DNA of 64,000 nt, from NCBI RefSeq assembly GCF_003610915.1, contig NZ_NSDJ01000001.1, positions 1,488,001 to 1,552,000 on the forward strand, read 5' to 3'. The translations under genes were made by a program, and so were the position numbers. Under the pieces are notes generated by a model. That model saw only the letters and a list, made by a program, of their open reading frames with translations. It was not told where the DNA came from and did not search any database. Shown in pieces: positions 56,562 through 64,000 of the stretch. The stretch comes from Rahnella variigena (GTDB lineage: Bacteria; Pseudomonadota; Gammaproteobacteria; Enterobacterales; Enterobacteriaceae). Position 1 is the first letter of the stretch, and each line of letters begins with the position of its first letter.

Positions 56562-56685
56562 GCCGTTTGTTGTTTCAAATTTGTTAACAATTTTGTAAAC
56601 TGCGGGCGGATAGAACGACCCGGTGGATGATGGGCGTTGCGACATAAAAATGACGTCAGACCCGCCGGACATAAATTAAGAGGTC
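56562..56685 (+). promoter_or_regulatory. lpd promoter, ArcA-like box and leader
   Basis: TTGTTAACAATTTTGTAAAC (56581-56600) matches the E. coli lpd promoter region, which ArcA represses without oxygen. Candidate -10 is TAAACT (56596-56601). GCGGATAGAACGACCCGGTGG (about 56606 on) is also shared with the E. coli lpd leader as I remember it. A later ACCCGCCGG could pair with the CCCGGTGG part. The rest of the leader is shorter than in E. coli. Confidence 0.6.
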
Positions 56686-56688
56686 ATG

Positions 56689-58113
56689 ATGAGTACTGAA
56701 ATTAAAACTCAGGTCGTGGTACTTGGGGCTGGCCCTGCGGGCTATTCTGCTGCTTTCCGTTGCGCTGATTTAGGTCTTGAAACCGTACTGGTTGAGCGTT
56801 ATTCCACTCTCGGTGGCGTGTGCCTGAACGTAGGTTGTATCCCTTCAAAAGCTCTGCTGCACGTCGCGAAAGTGATCTCTGAAGCAAAAGCACTGGCAGA
56901 ACACGGTATTGTTTTCGGTGAGCCGAAAACTGACATCGACAAAGTGCGTGTCTGGAAAGAAAAAGTCATCAACCAGCTGACCGGTGGTCTGGCAGGTATG
57001 GCGAAAGGCCGTAAAGTCAAAGTCGTGAACGGCTTGGGCAAATTTACTGGCGCAAATACTCTGGTTGTTGAAGGCGAAAACGGTCCTACGACCATCACTT
57101 TCGACAATGCCATCATTGCGGCGGGTTCCCGTCCAATCAAACTGCCATTCATTCCACATGATGACCCGCGTGTATGGGATTCTACCGATGCGCTGGAACT
57201 GAAAACCGTCCCTGAGCGTCTGCTCGTGATGGGTGGCGGCATCATCGGTCTGGAAATGGGCACCGTTTACCACGCGCTGGGTTCGCAGATTGACGTGGTA
57301 GAAATGTTCGATCAGGTGATTCCTGCGGCTGATAAAGACGTGGTGAAAGTCTTCACCAAGAAAATCAGCAAGCAATTCAACCTGATGCTGGAAACCAAAG
57401 TGACCGCGGTAGAAGCCAAAGAAGACGGCATCTACGTTACAATGGAAGGCAAGAAAGCCCCTGCAGAACCACAGCGTTACGACGCCGTGCTGGTGGCTAT
57501 CGGCCGTGTTCCTAACGGTAAACTGCTGGAAGCGGGCGCCGCAGGCATTGAAGTTGACGACCGTGGCTTCATTCACGTCGACAAACAAATGCGCACCAAC
57601 GTGCCACACATCTTTGCCATCGGCGACATCGTCGGTCAGCCAATGCTGGCGCACAAAGGTGTTCACGAAGGCCACGTGGCTGCCGAAGTTATCTCTGGCA
57701 AGAAACACTACTTCGATCCGAAAGTCATTCCATCCATTGCCTACACTGAGCCAGAAGTTGCCTGGGTTGGTCTGACTGAGAAAGAAGCGAAAGAAAAAGG
57801 CATCAGCTACGAAACCGCCACCTTCCCGTGGGCCGCTTCAGGCCGTGCTATCGCTTCCGACTGTGCAGACGGTATGACCAAACTGATCTTCGACAAAGAA
57901 TCTCACCGTGTTATCGGTGGTGCGATTGTCGGTACCAACGGCGGCGAGCTGCTGGGTGAAATCGGTCTGGCAATCGAAATGGGTTGTGATGCAGAAGATA
58001 TCGCGCTGACCATCCATGCTCACCCGACTCTGCATGAGTCCGTGGGTCTGGCAGCAGAAATCTACGAAGGCAGCATTACCGACCTGCCAAACCCGAAAGC
58101 GAAGAAAAAATAA
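56689..58113 (+). CDS. lpd: Dihydrolipoamide dehydrogenase E3 Lpd
   Basis: FAD enzyme of 474 residues shared by the pyruvate and 2-oxoglutarate dehydrogenase complexes and the glycine cleavage system. FAD motif VVVLGAGPAGYSAAFR (about 8), redox disulphide in GGVCLNVGCIPSKALLH (C45 and C50), NAD motif MGGGIIGLEMGTVYH near 182, and the C-terminal HAHPTLHES active-site His-Glu. Of two adjacent ATGs the second (56689) is better spaced from GAGG. Followed by a strong terminator. Confidence 0.98.
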   Translation: MSTEIKTQVVVLGAGPAGYSAAFRCADLGLETVLVERYSTLGGVCLNVGCIPSKALLHVAKVISEAKALAEHGIVFGEPKTDIDKVRVWKEKVINQLTGGLAGMAKGRKVKVVNGLGKFTGANTLVVEGENGPTTITFDNAIIAAGSRPIKLPFIPHDDPRVWDSTDALELKTVPERLLVMGGGIIGLEMGTVYHALGSQIDVVEMFDQVIPAADKDVVKVFTKKISKQFNLMLETKVTAVEAKEDGIYVTMEGKKAPAEPQRYDAVLVAIGRVPNGKLLEAGAAGIEVDDRGFIHVDKQMRTNVPHIFAIGDIVGQPMLAHKGVHEGHVAAEVISGKKHYFDPKVIPSIAYTEPEVAWVGLTEKEAKEKGISYETATFPWAASGRAIASDCADGMTKLIFDKESHRVIGGAIVGTNGGELLGEIGLAIEMGCDAEDIALTIHAHPTLHESVGLAAEIYEGSITDLPNPKAKKK

Positions 58114-58130
58114 TTTTCTCCTTTGCTGAT

Positions 58131-58158
58131 AAACGCCTCTCCGGAGGCGTTTTTTTTT
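58131..58158 (+). terminator. lpd terminator
   Basis: AAACGCCTC (58131-58139) pairs with GAGGCGTTT (58144-58152) with a TCCG loop and nine T residues overlapping the arm end. Strong intrinsic terminator. Confidence 0.93.
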
Positions 58159-58168
58159 GCCCGGCGGA

Positions 58169-59281
58169 TTATGCCTGATTAATCACCTGATACAACGGGA
58201 TCATCGCCGCGCCCCACGAGGCGCTTTCGGCACCCATCGGGGAGTTCACCAGCCGCACTTTCGGGCGGTCTGGATCAAGCCTGGCATCAAGTCTTAGCGT
58301 TAAAACCTCTGCCAGCCTTTCGGTGATGGTTTTCGGCATGGCCCCACCTAAAATAATCAATTGTGGATCCAGCCATTGCAGACATCCCATGATGCTCTGC
58401 TCGACCTGATCGCAACAGCGTGAAAACCAGGATTCCAGCAAGGGGTGCTGTTCTGCGGTGAGTGCCGGTAGTTGCGCTTCGCTTAGCCCTGCCTGAGTGA
58501 GCGTCGCGACCAGGTCTTTATAGGATGGACGCGGTTTATCACCGGGAAATGCCATACCGGCTTCACCGGCATTCAAAAACCCGCCGCGCAGGAGTTTGCC
58601 ATCGGCGATAATCCCGGCACCAATCCCGTAACCAAGATCGATAAACGTTATGTCACGATAGGAATTCCACGTACCTGAATACAGCTCGCCAATCGCCGAG
58701 GCATTGGCGTTGTTTTCAACCCATGTCGGCCACGGCAAATTGTCCTCAAACGCCTGTTGCAGGTCGACATCGCGCCAGCTTGAAAGCCAGGCCACACAGT
58801 GGCGCTTTTTGCCATCGGGCTTTAGAAAACCCGGCACGGCATAACCCATGCCGAGGATGCGCGCATGTTGAAGCTGGCGTTTTTTTAACGTCTGCTCCAC
58901 CAGATTTTTAATCTGTTTTAGTGTGGTGGCGAGTGGCTGATTTTCCTGATGAGGCTCAGAAATACTGAACAGTTTGCGGCCACTGAGATCGACCAGCGTC
59001 ATGTCGATAAAGCCAGGGCTGAAAGCCAGCCCGACCGCACACGCGCCGCCAGGATTAAGCCGCAGGGGCAGCGACGGTTGTCCGCGCTGTCCCATATTGC
59101 GTTCGCCTTCGATAACCAGACCCGAAAATAAAAGCTCCCGGCATTGTTGGGTGATTGCCCCCGCGGTGAGGTTTGAATAGCGCGCCAGTTCGGCGCGTGT
59201 TACCGGTGCATGGCGACGAATCAGCTCCAGCAGCAAACGTTGGGTAGGACGCAGTTCCAGATGGTCAGGTTTTACATTCAT
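58169..59281 (-). CDS. ROK-family transcriptional regulator
   Basis: Start taken at MNVKPDHLELRPTQRLLLE (370 residues); the frame continues to 59332 inside the upstream gene. A winged helix-turn-helix (about 12-65, with TRAELARYSNLTAGAITQQC) is joined to a sugar-kinase-like ROK domain (VGLAFSPGFIDMTLVDLSG near 86, IDLGYGIGAGIIADG near 200, LIILGGAMPKT near 317), as in NagC, Mlc and XylR. The ROK zinc motif is not present: NAGEAGMAF stands where ExGH is expected, and no CxCGxxGC follows. It probably represses the adjacent GDPD and ABC genes. It follows the GDPD gene by 22 bases in the same operon. The ligand is unknown. Confidence 0.85.
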   Translation of the reverse strand: MNVKPDHLELRPTQRLLLELIRRHAPVTRAELARYSNLTAGAITQQCRELLFSGLVIEGERNMGQRGQPSLPLRLNPGGACAVGLAFSPGFIDMTLVDLSGRKLFSISEPHQENQPLATTLKQIKNLVEQTLKKRQLQHARILGMGYAVPGFLKPDGKKRHCVAWLSSWRDVDLQQAFEDNLPWPTWVENNANASAIGELYSGTWNSYRDITFIDLGYGIGAGIIADGKLLRGGFLNAGEAGMAFPGDKPRPSYKDLVATLTQAGLSEAQLPALTAEQHPLLESWFSRCCDQVEQSIMGCLQWLDPQLIILGGAMPKTITERLAEVLTLRLDARLDPDRPKVRLVNSPMGAESASWGAAMIPLYQVINQA

Positions 59282-59303
59282 AATATGGCTATCATTTTTG
59301 TTA

Positions 59304-60134
59304 TCAGGCCCAGCGCAGTCCCGCTTCTTCAATCAGCGCCTGCAGGTACGGAAGATCATCATGGCTGAGCATATCGATCAGACCTTCACGCAGCCAGCCC
59401 ATGATCTCGGGGCGACTATCATACCCGAATTTGTGCTGGTACTGCTCCAGTGGCGTCATGCCATTTTTCACTTCATGCAGGTACATGCGTACCCCCAGTC
59501 CCGCCTGTTTATAGGCGCGAAGATCGTCAACATGGGCGAACTCATATTCAAAACAGACACAACTGGCGTGGGAATGTTGCACGGCGGCCAGTTGACTGTT
59601 GTAACGCTCCAGCGTCACGACCTGCAATGCTAAATCTGGGATCAGGGCTTTGACGCGGTTAATCAACACATGATTAAACCCAAGCAACTGAATATGTGAC
59701 AGCGCCTCTGGCATTGACTGCAACAAGGCAACCAGATGATGCACAAATTCGTCATGTCGGCGACGTTGCTTCACTTCCACGATCAGGCCCATGCCATTCT
59801 CTGCCGCCCAACGCAGAATATCCTGCAATAAAGGGATCGGCGTGCCAGCAAATTGCGCATGGTACTTAACGCCGAAATCAAATTGCTGTAACTGCGCGAG
59901 CGTCATTTGCTCGACAAAACCGGTGCCGGTCGACACGCGATCAATGCGGTGATCGTGTGTGACCACCAGATGATTATCTGCGGTCAGATGAATATCTAAC
60001 TCAATGCAATGCGTCCCTGCTTTTTTTGCTCCGATAAACGCGGGCAGAGTGTTTTCCGGATAACGGCTGGAGTATCCGCGGTGACTGTTTGCCAGCACGA
60101 TGCCCTGTGCGGCCTGATGAAAGTTAAACGCCAT
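59304..60134 (-). CDS. Glycerophosphodiester phosphodiesterase
   Basis: Protein of 276 residues of the GDPD (UgpQ-like) TIM-barrel family, without a signal peptide, so cytoplasmic. Catalytic and metal residues: H18 and R19 in SHRGYSSRYPENT, E45 and D47 in ELDIHLT, H60 in VVTHDH, and IVEVKQR near 118. It hydrolyses glycerophosphodiesters to glycerol-3-phosphate and an alcohol. It is divergent from an ABC importer, suggesting the importer brings in its substrate. GGAACAACC precedes the ATG. Followed in operon by the ROK regulator. Confidence 0.9.
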   Translation of the reverse strand: MAFNFHQAAQGIVLANSHRGYSSRYPENTLPAFIGAKKAGTHCIELDIHLTADNHLVVTHDHRIDRVSTGTGFVEQMTLAQLQQFDFGVKYHAQFAGTPIPLLQDILRWAAENGMGLIVEVKQRRRHDEFVHHLVALLQSMPEALSHIQLLGFNHVLINRVKALIPDLALQVVTLERYNSQLAAVQHSHASCVCFEYEFAHVDDLRAYKQAGLGVRMYLHEVKNGMTPLEQYQHKFGYDSRPEIMGWLREGLIDMLSHDDLPYLQALIEEAGLRWA

Positions 60135-60167
60135 GGTTGTTCCTCATGTGATTCCAAAGTTTGAATA

Positions 60168-60331
60168 TTAAATTTACTATATAAACTTAATTAGAGAAGT
60201 GAAATTTATATCCCGGCAATGTTTTCATGTTAATTATTTGATGTTTATTGGTTTTATTTTCGCTCTTAGTGTTGTTTTTGGTTTTGAGGATCTTTGTTAC
60301 ATAAATTTTATATTTAGTGTGTAAATTTAAT
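60168..60331. promoter_or_regulatory. Divergent control region with two mirrored candidate operators
   Basis: ATTAAATTTAC (60168-60178) recurs exactly in inverted orientation as GTAAATTTAAT (60321-60331). Each copy lies about 30-34 bases before one of the two divergent start codons (60134 and 60362). The whole gap is very A+T-rich. ROK repressors such as NagC bind A+T-rich paired sites and loop the DNA between them. The link to the ROK regulator is inferred. Confidence 0.5.
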
Positions 60332-60361
60332 CGACGAGTTTTAACAGAGGATTTGTACACT

Positions 60362-61453
60362 ATGTCGACACTTTCACTGGAACAGGTCACAAAGCAATTT
60401 GGCGCGTTTTACGCTGCCCGCGAGATCTCCTTTACCGCCGAAGAAGGTGAATTTGTCACCCTGCTTGGCCCGAGCGGATGTGGTAAAACCACGTTACTTA
60501 AAATGATCGGCGGGTTTCATCAGCCTGACAGCGGACGCATTCTGATTAACGGGCAATCCGTTAATAATTTGCCGCCGGAAAAGCGCAACACCGCAATGTG
60601 TTTTCAGTCGTACGCGTTGTTTCCGCACCTGAATGTGGCGCACAACATCTGTTTTGGTTTGAAGCAAAAACGCTTACCTGTTGCCGAGCAGCAACTGCGT
60701 CTGGCGGAGGTGTTGAAGCAGGTTGGCTTGCAGGATCAGCACCTGAAAATGCCGGTGCAACTTTCTGGCGGGCAACAGCAGCGGGTGGCGCTGGCCAGAG
60801 CGATGGTTACGCGCCCGGATGTGGTGCTGTTTGACGAGCCGCTGTCCAATCTGGATGCGAAACTGCGTGAAAGTGTGCGTTTTGAAATCAAAGAGTTACA
60901 GCGGCAATATCAACTCACGTCCATTTATGTCACCCATGATCAGGCCGAAGCGTTGACCATGTCCGATAAGATCGTGGTGCTCAATGCGGGCAATGTGGAG
61001 CAAATAGGGCCACCAGAAGAGATTTATTACCGTCCTGCTAACCGTTTCGTCGCCGATTTTATTGGTGCGGCCAATATTGATATCGCCCACATCACGCCTG
61101 CGGAACAGCCTGGTTTTTATCGGGTTCGCTGCCAGTTAGGTGAGTTTTACGTACGTTCTCCGCGTCCCCCGCTTGCTGAGCATTGCTATATCTGCTGGCG
61201 GCCTGAAGATGCGCGCTTTGTGCCACAGCCACAAACCGGCGATAACCATTTCTTCCTCACGCTGCGCAAAATGGCGTTTATGGGCAACCTGACCGAAGCA
61301 TGGGGCGATAACGATGACGGTAAATTGTCGGTACGTCTGCAACTGATCAAAAAACCGCAGGCCGAAAGCGGGGCGCGGGTTTGCTTCCGTTTACCCGAGG
61401 ACGCGATTCACTTCCTCGAGCCGGTAGCGGAGGGGCATGATGAAATGGCGTAA
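60362..61453 (+). CDS. ABC transporter ATP-binding protein
   Basis: Protein of 363 residues; start at MSTLSLEQVTKQFGAFYAAR behind AGAGGA. Walker A GPSGCGKT (36-43), Q-loop in CFQSYALFPHL, signature LSGGQQQR (134-141), Walker B VVLFDEP (154-160), H-loop TSIYVTHDQAEA. The C-terminal TOBE-like domain (about 280-360) puts it in the PotA/FbpC/UgpC type of importers. First of a four-gene importer operon; its end overlaps the first permease gene by 14 bases. Confidence 0.92.
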   Translation: MSTLSLEQVTKQFGAFYAAREISFTAEEGEFVTLLGPSGCGKTTLLKMIGGFHQPDSGRILINGQSVNNLPPEKRNTAMCFQSYALFPHLNVAHNICFGLKQKRLPVAEQQLRLAEVLKQVGLQDQHLKMPVQLSGGQQQRVALARAMVTRPDVVLFDEPLSNLDAKLRESVRFEIKELQRQYQLTSIYVTHDQAEALTMSDKIVVLNAGNVEQIGPPEEIYYRPANRFVADFIGAANIDIAHITPAEQPGFYRVRCQLGEFYVRSPRPPLAEHCYICWRPEDARFVPQPQTGDNHFFLTLRKMAFMGNLTEAWGDNDDGKLSVRLQLIKKPQAESGARVCFRLPEDAIHFLEPVAEGHDEMA

Positions 61454-62303
61454 TGAGCTGACTGCCTGGCTGCTGATGATCAGTGGACTAGGCACTATTG
61501 TGTTGCTGATGGGATCGACCTTTTACGTGGTGCTGGTACAAAGCATCGGCTATTTCAATCTTTCCGGCGACAGCCAGTTTTCGCTCGAATACTGGCAAAG
61601 CGTATTACAAGATCCGGTGCTGCACAGCGCGCTGTTCTATTCGGTTAAAGTCTCAATATTGGGGGCTTTTGGTGCGGTGCTGCTCTCTTACCCGCTGGCG
61701 TTGTGGCTCCGTCAGCCGCTGGTAGCGAAAGAAGGTATTGTTGCTGTGCTGCGTGCGCCGATGTTTATTCCCGGCCTCGTGGCGGCATTTCTTTTCATCA
61801 ATATCATTGCTTATCACGGCGTGATCAATGAGCTATTGCTGGCGCTGGGCGTTATTGATCAACCGCTGCGTATGCAGAACGATGACTTTGGCTGGGGCGT
61901 CGTTATCTTACAAATCTGGAAGAATCTGCCGTTCGCGCTGATTCTGGTTGGTGGCTCAGTTAACGCAATCCGTACCGACATATTAGACGCGGCGAGTAAC
62001 CTGGGTGCCAGCCGATGGCGCTGTTTTCGGGACGTTATTTTTCCCCTGACGCTACCCGCAGTGCAAGTGTCCCTGACCCTTATTTTTATCGGTGCGCTGG
62101 GCGACTTTGCTTTCTTCTCTGTCGCTGGCCCGCGCAATACCTACTCACTGGCTCGCCTGATGCAGGCCACAGCCATGGAATACGGGGAATGGAATAACTC
62201 TGCGGTTATTGCCGTGATTATCATGCTGACGGCAGCATTGGGCACCTTGCTTATCGCCGTCCTCCTGACACCCCTCGCCACCCGCAAAGGAGAGGTCAAA
62301 TGA
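61440..62303 (+). CDS. ABC transporter permease, subunit 1
   Basis: Binding-protein-dependent permease of 287 residues with six helices. The EAA-type loop reads AASNLGASRWRCFRDVIFPL near 188. Second of two adjacent ATGs chosen (61440) for spacing from AGGGG. Of the PotB/CysT type. It overlaps the ATPase gene upstream and the second permease gene by four bases downstream. Confidence 0.9.
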   Translation: MKWRNELTAWLLMISGLGTIVLLMGSTFYVVLVQSIGYFNLSGDSQFSLEYWQSVLQDPVLHSALFYSVKVSILGAFGAVLLSYPLALWLRQPLVAKEGIVAVLRAPMFIPGLVAAFLFINIIAYHGVINELLLALGVIDQPLRMQNDDFGWGVVILQIWKNLPFALILVGGSVNAIRTDILDAASNLGASRWRCFRDVIFPLTLPAVQVSLTLIFIGALGDFAFFSVAGPRNTYSLARLMQATAMEYGEWNNSAVIAVIIMLTAALGTLLIAVLLTPLATRKGEVK

Positions 62304-63136
62304 ACCGAACGGCGAATGGACGCCTGATCGTCAGGATTTCACTGTTGTTTTTTGTTCTGGTCAATCTGGTCTGGCTTGGACTGCCATTTTCAATGGCTAT
62401 CTTATGGTCGCTGGTTGACCCGCAACACCCGTGGAGCTATCCGGACTTATTTCCGCAAGTGTTGTCGATTAACCGCTGGATACAGGTGTGGCAGCAAACT
62501 TCGCTGTCAGAAGCCCTCTTTAACAGCTACACCATTGCGCCCGCCGTGGCGATGCTGAGTTTACTGCTGTCGTTACCGACCGCTTATGCGTTTGGGCGCA
62601 TGACTTTTCGTGGCAAAGCCGTTGCGGAAATGCTCACGCTGATCCCACTGGTTATGCCAGGTATGATCATCGGGATTTTCTTCAGTGCCATGCTGATGAA
62701 TCTGAATATCAGCAACCCGTTTATCAGCATCGTGTTAGGGCACACTGTGCTGACGCTGCCTTACTCGATCCGCATTATGTCCGCAGGGTTTAAAGCGGTG
62801 CCGCAGGATTTAATTGATGCCAGTCGCGATCTCGGTGCCAGCTATTGGGGAACGTTCTGCAATGCTTTTTTACCGATGCTCAAGCCCAGTTTCCTGGCCG
62901 CGTTGATTTTTTGTCTGGTGCGTAGTTTAGAAGAGTTCAGCATTTCATACGTCCTGGGCGCGCCAGATTTTATTACCGTGCCGACCATTCTTTATTCTTT
63001 CCTCGGCTATTCCTTTGTGCGCCCGGATGCGGCGGTAGTCTCAATGATCCTTGTGATCCCGAATGTAGTCCTGATGGTCATTATTGAGAAGCTGTTGAAA
63101 GGGAATTATCTGTCACAGTCAACCGGCAAGGCGTAA
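62300..63136 (+). CDS. ABC transporter permease, subunit 2
   Basis: Permease of 278 residues, PotC type, with six helices. The EAA loop is DASRDLGASYWGTFCNAFLP near 173. Start overlaps the first permease gene (ATGA). It pairs with that permease as a heterodimer, and the binding-protein gene follows after 24 bases. Confidence 0.9.
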   Translation: MNRTANGRLIVRISLLFFVLVNLVWLGLPFSMAILWSLVDPQHPWSYPDLFPQVLSINRWIQVWQQTSLSEALFNSYTIAPAVAMLSLLLSLPTAYAFGRMTFRGKAVAEMLTLIPLVMPGMIIGIFFSAMLMNLNISNPFISIVLGHTVLTLPYSIRIMSAGFKAVPQDLIDASRDLGASYWGTFCNAFLPMLKPSFLAALIFCLVRSLEEFSISYVLGAPDFITVPTILYSFLGYSFVRPDAAVVSMILVIPNVVLMVIIEKLLKGNYLSQSTGKA

Positions 63137-63160
63137 TCCTTGATGAGGGAGTCATTTATC

Positions 63161-64000
63161 ATGAAAACAGGCACGGTTTTACTTCTCGGTGGCATGTTAT
63201 TGAGCGGGGTAGCGACCGCCACGCCACTGGCGCAACAAGATTGGGATCTTGTCGTCGCACAGGCCAAAAAAGAAGGCTCAGTGACATTTAACGTCTGGTA
63301 TTTACAACCGCAATGGCGCAGTTTCGTGGCTGATTTTGAGAAACAGTACGCAATTAAAGTGCGTATTCCGGAAGGGTCGATCGATGGCAACATGAATAAA
63401 CTGCTGGCGGAAGCACGCCGTGAAAAAGGCAAAATGGACGTGGTGGCTTTGTCGGTGGCGCAGTTACCGATCATCCGTAAAGCAAATGCCCTGGTGCAGG
63501 TAGCCTGGCTGCCAGGCTTCAAAGATGCAGTGCATCAGTTGCAAAGTGTGGATACCGAAGGATATGCGGTTGCCTTTTGGGGCAACCAAACCGGTATGGC
63601 TTACGATCCGCAACAGATGGGCAATCAACCTTTGCCGCAATCACTCGATGATTTACAACACTTTATCGATGCGAATCCGAAGAAGTTTGGTTACAACGAT
63701 CCAAATAACGGCGGAGCAGGCGAAGCCTTTATTCAGCGCGTAGTCACCCTCTCCTCAGGCACTTTTGATGCCGATGCTACGCAAGTCGATCCTGCCATTA
63801 TTAAAAACTGGAAAAAGGGTTGGGAATGGTTTGTCGGTAATAAAGAAAAAATCACCCAGACCGCATCGGGTGCAGATAGCCTGACCCGTCTGAATGATGG
63901 CGAATTATTGCTGGTGCCCGCCAGGGAAGATCATCTGGCGGGTTTGCAAAAATCCGGGGCGATTACCGGCCGCCTGAAATTTTATATTCCGGCTTTTGGT
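63161..64000 (+). CDS. ABC transporter periplasmic substrate-binding protein (3' end outside window)
   Basis: The frame from ATG 63161 stays open to the window end (280 codons seen). It has a signal peptide MKTGTVLLLGGMLLSGVATA, probably cut near ATA-TPLAQ, then a type 2 binding-protein fold: VTFNVWYLQPQWRSFVADFE, AVAFWGNQTGMAYDPQQM and FGYNDPNNGGAGEAF. It resembles YnjB/spermidine-putrescine-type binding proteins. It supplies the importer encoded by the three genes before it. Ligand unknown; glycerophosphodiesters are suggested only by the divergent GDPD gene. Confidence 0.88.
   Translation, partial: MKTGTVLLLGGMLLSGVATATPLAQQDWDLVVAQAKKEGSVTFNVWYLQPQWRSFVADFEKQYAIKVRIPEGSIDGNMNKLLAEARREKGKMDVVALSVAQLPIIRKANALVQVAWLPGFKDAVHQLQSVDTEGYAVAFWGNQTGMAYDPQQMGNQPLPQSLDDLQHFIDANPKKFGYNDPNNGGAGEAFIQRVVTLSSGTFDADATQVDPAIIKNWKKGWEWFVGNKEKITQTASGADSLTRLNDGELLLVPAREDHLAGLQKSGAITGRLKFYIPAFG

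Noticed and set aside
55322..56590. Open frame of 422 codons on the minus strand opposite aceF
   Set aside because: Antisense shadow of repeated lipoyl and catalytic sequence; serine/arginine/phenylalanine runs are reverse readings of Ala/Glu/Lys linkers.

Overview
The window is a contiguous chromosomal segment of a gammaproteobacterium of the order Enterobacterales. The protein sequences, gene order and many non-coding signals closely follow the 80-120 kb (setA-leu-ilv-dcw-aceEF-lpd) region of Escherichia coli. Several extra genes absent from E. coli point to a Yersiniaceae-like genus (Serratia, Rahnella, Ewingella or similar); that placement is an inference. I see no tRNA, rRNA, CRISPR array, insertion sequence or prophage.

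Layout. (1) 1-2282: the 3' end of the sugar-stress small RNA SgrS, the sugar efflux gene setA, and a lone A+T-rich gene for a protein resembling YopT/AvrPphB-type (C58) cysteine proteases, sitting between two perfect inverted repeats. (2) 2326-7291: leuABCD on the minus strand with its leader peptide gene leuL, attenuator and promoter. (3) 7292-14611: leuO, a long-chain acyl-CoA ligase-like gene not found here in E. coli, ilvIH and cra. (4) 14612-33133: the division and cell wall (dcw) cluster from mraZ to lpxC, genes overlapping or nearly so, with a promoter carrying three MraZ boxes. (5) 33146-37589: a DUF721/DciA-like gene divergent from secM, then secA and mutT. (6) 37608-46530: yacG-zapD-coaE, guaC, the type IV pilus genes hofC-hofB-ppdD, nadC, ampD and ampE. 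(7) 46535-48947: an inserted two-gene module, a GH43 glycosidase and a GPH-family sugar symporter. (8) 49161-58158: aroP with tandem TyrR boxes, then pdhR-aceE-aceF and lpd with a near-perfect PdhR operator and an lpd leader. (9) 58169-64000: a non-E. coli cluster after lpd, with a ROK regulator and a glycerophosphodiester phosphodiesterase divergent from a four-gene ABC importer whose binding-protein gene runs off the window.

How it works together. Leucine and valine/isoleucine synthesis (leu, ilvIH) surround their regulator LeuO. The dcw cluster makes peptidoglycan precursors (MurC-G, MraY, DdlB) and the divisome (FtsL, I, W, Q, A, Z), followed by lipid A commitment (LpxC) and the Sec motor with its force-sensing leader SecM. 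AmpD recycles the same cell wall, and AceEF-Lpd supplies acetyl-CoA under PdhR.

The strongest candidates for something undescribed are the C58-like protein with its Shine-Dalgarno-sequestering hairpin, and the ROK-GDPD-ABC cluster with two mirrored candidate operators. Less certain are long hairpins ahead of aceE, after leuO and upstream of mraZ.
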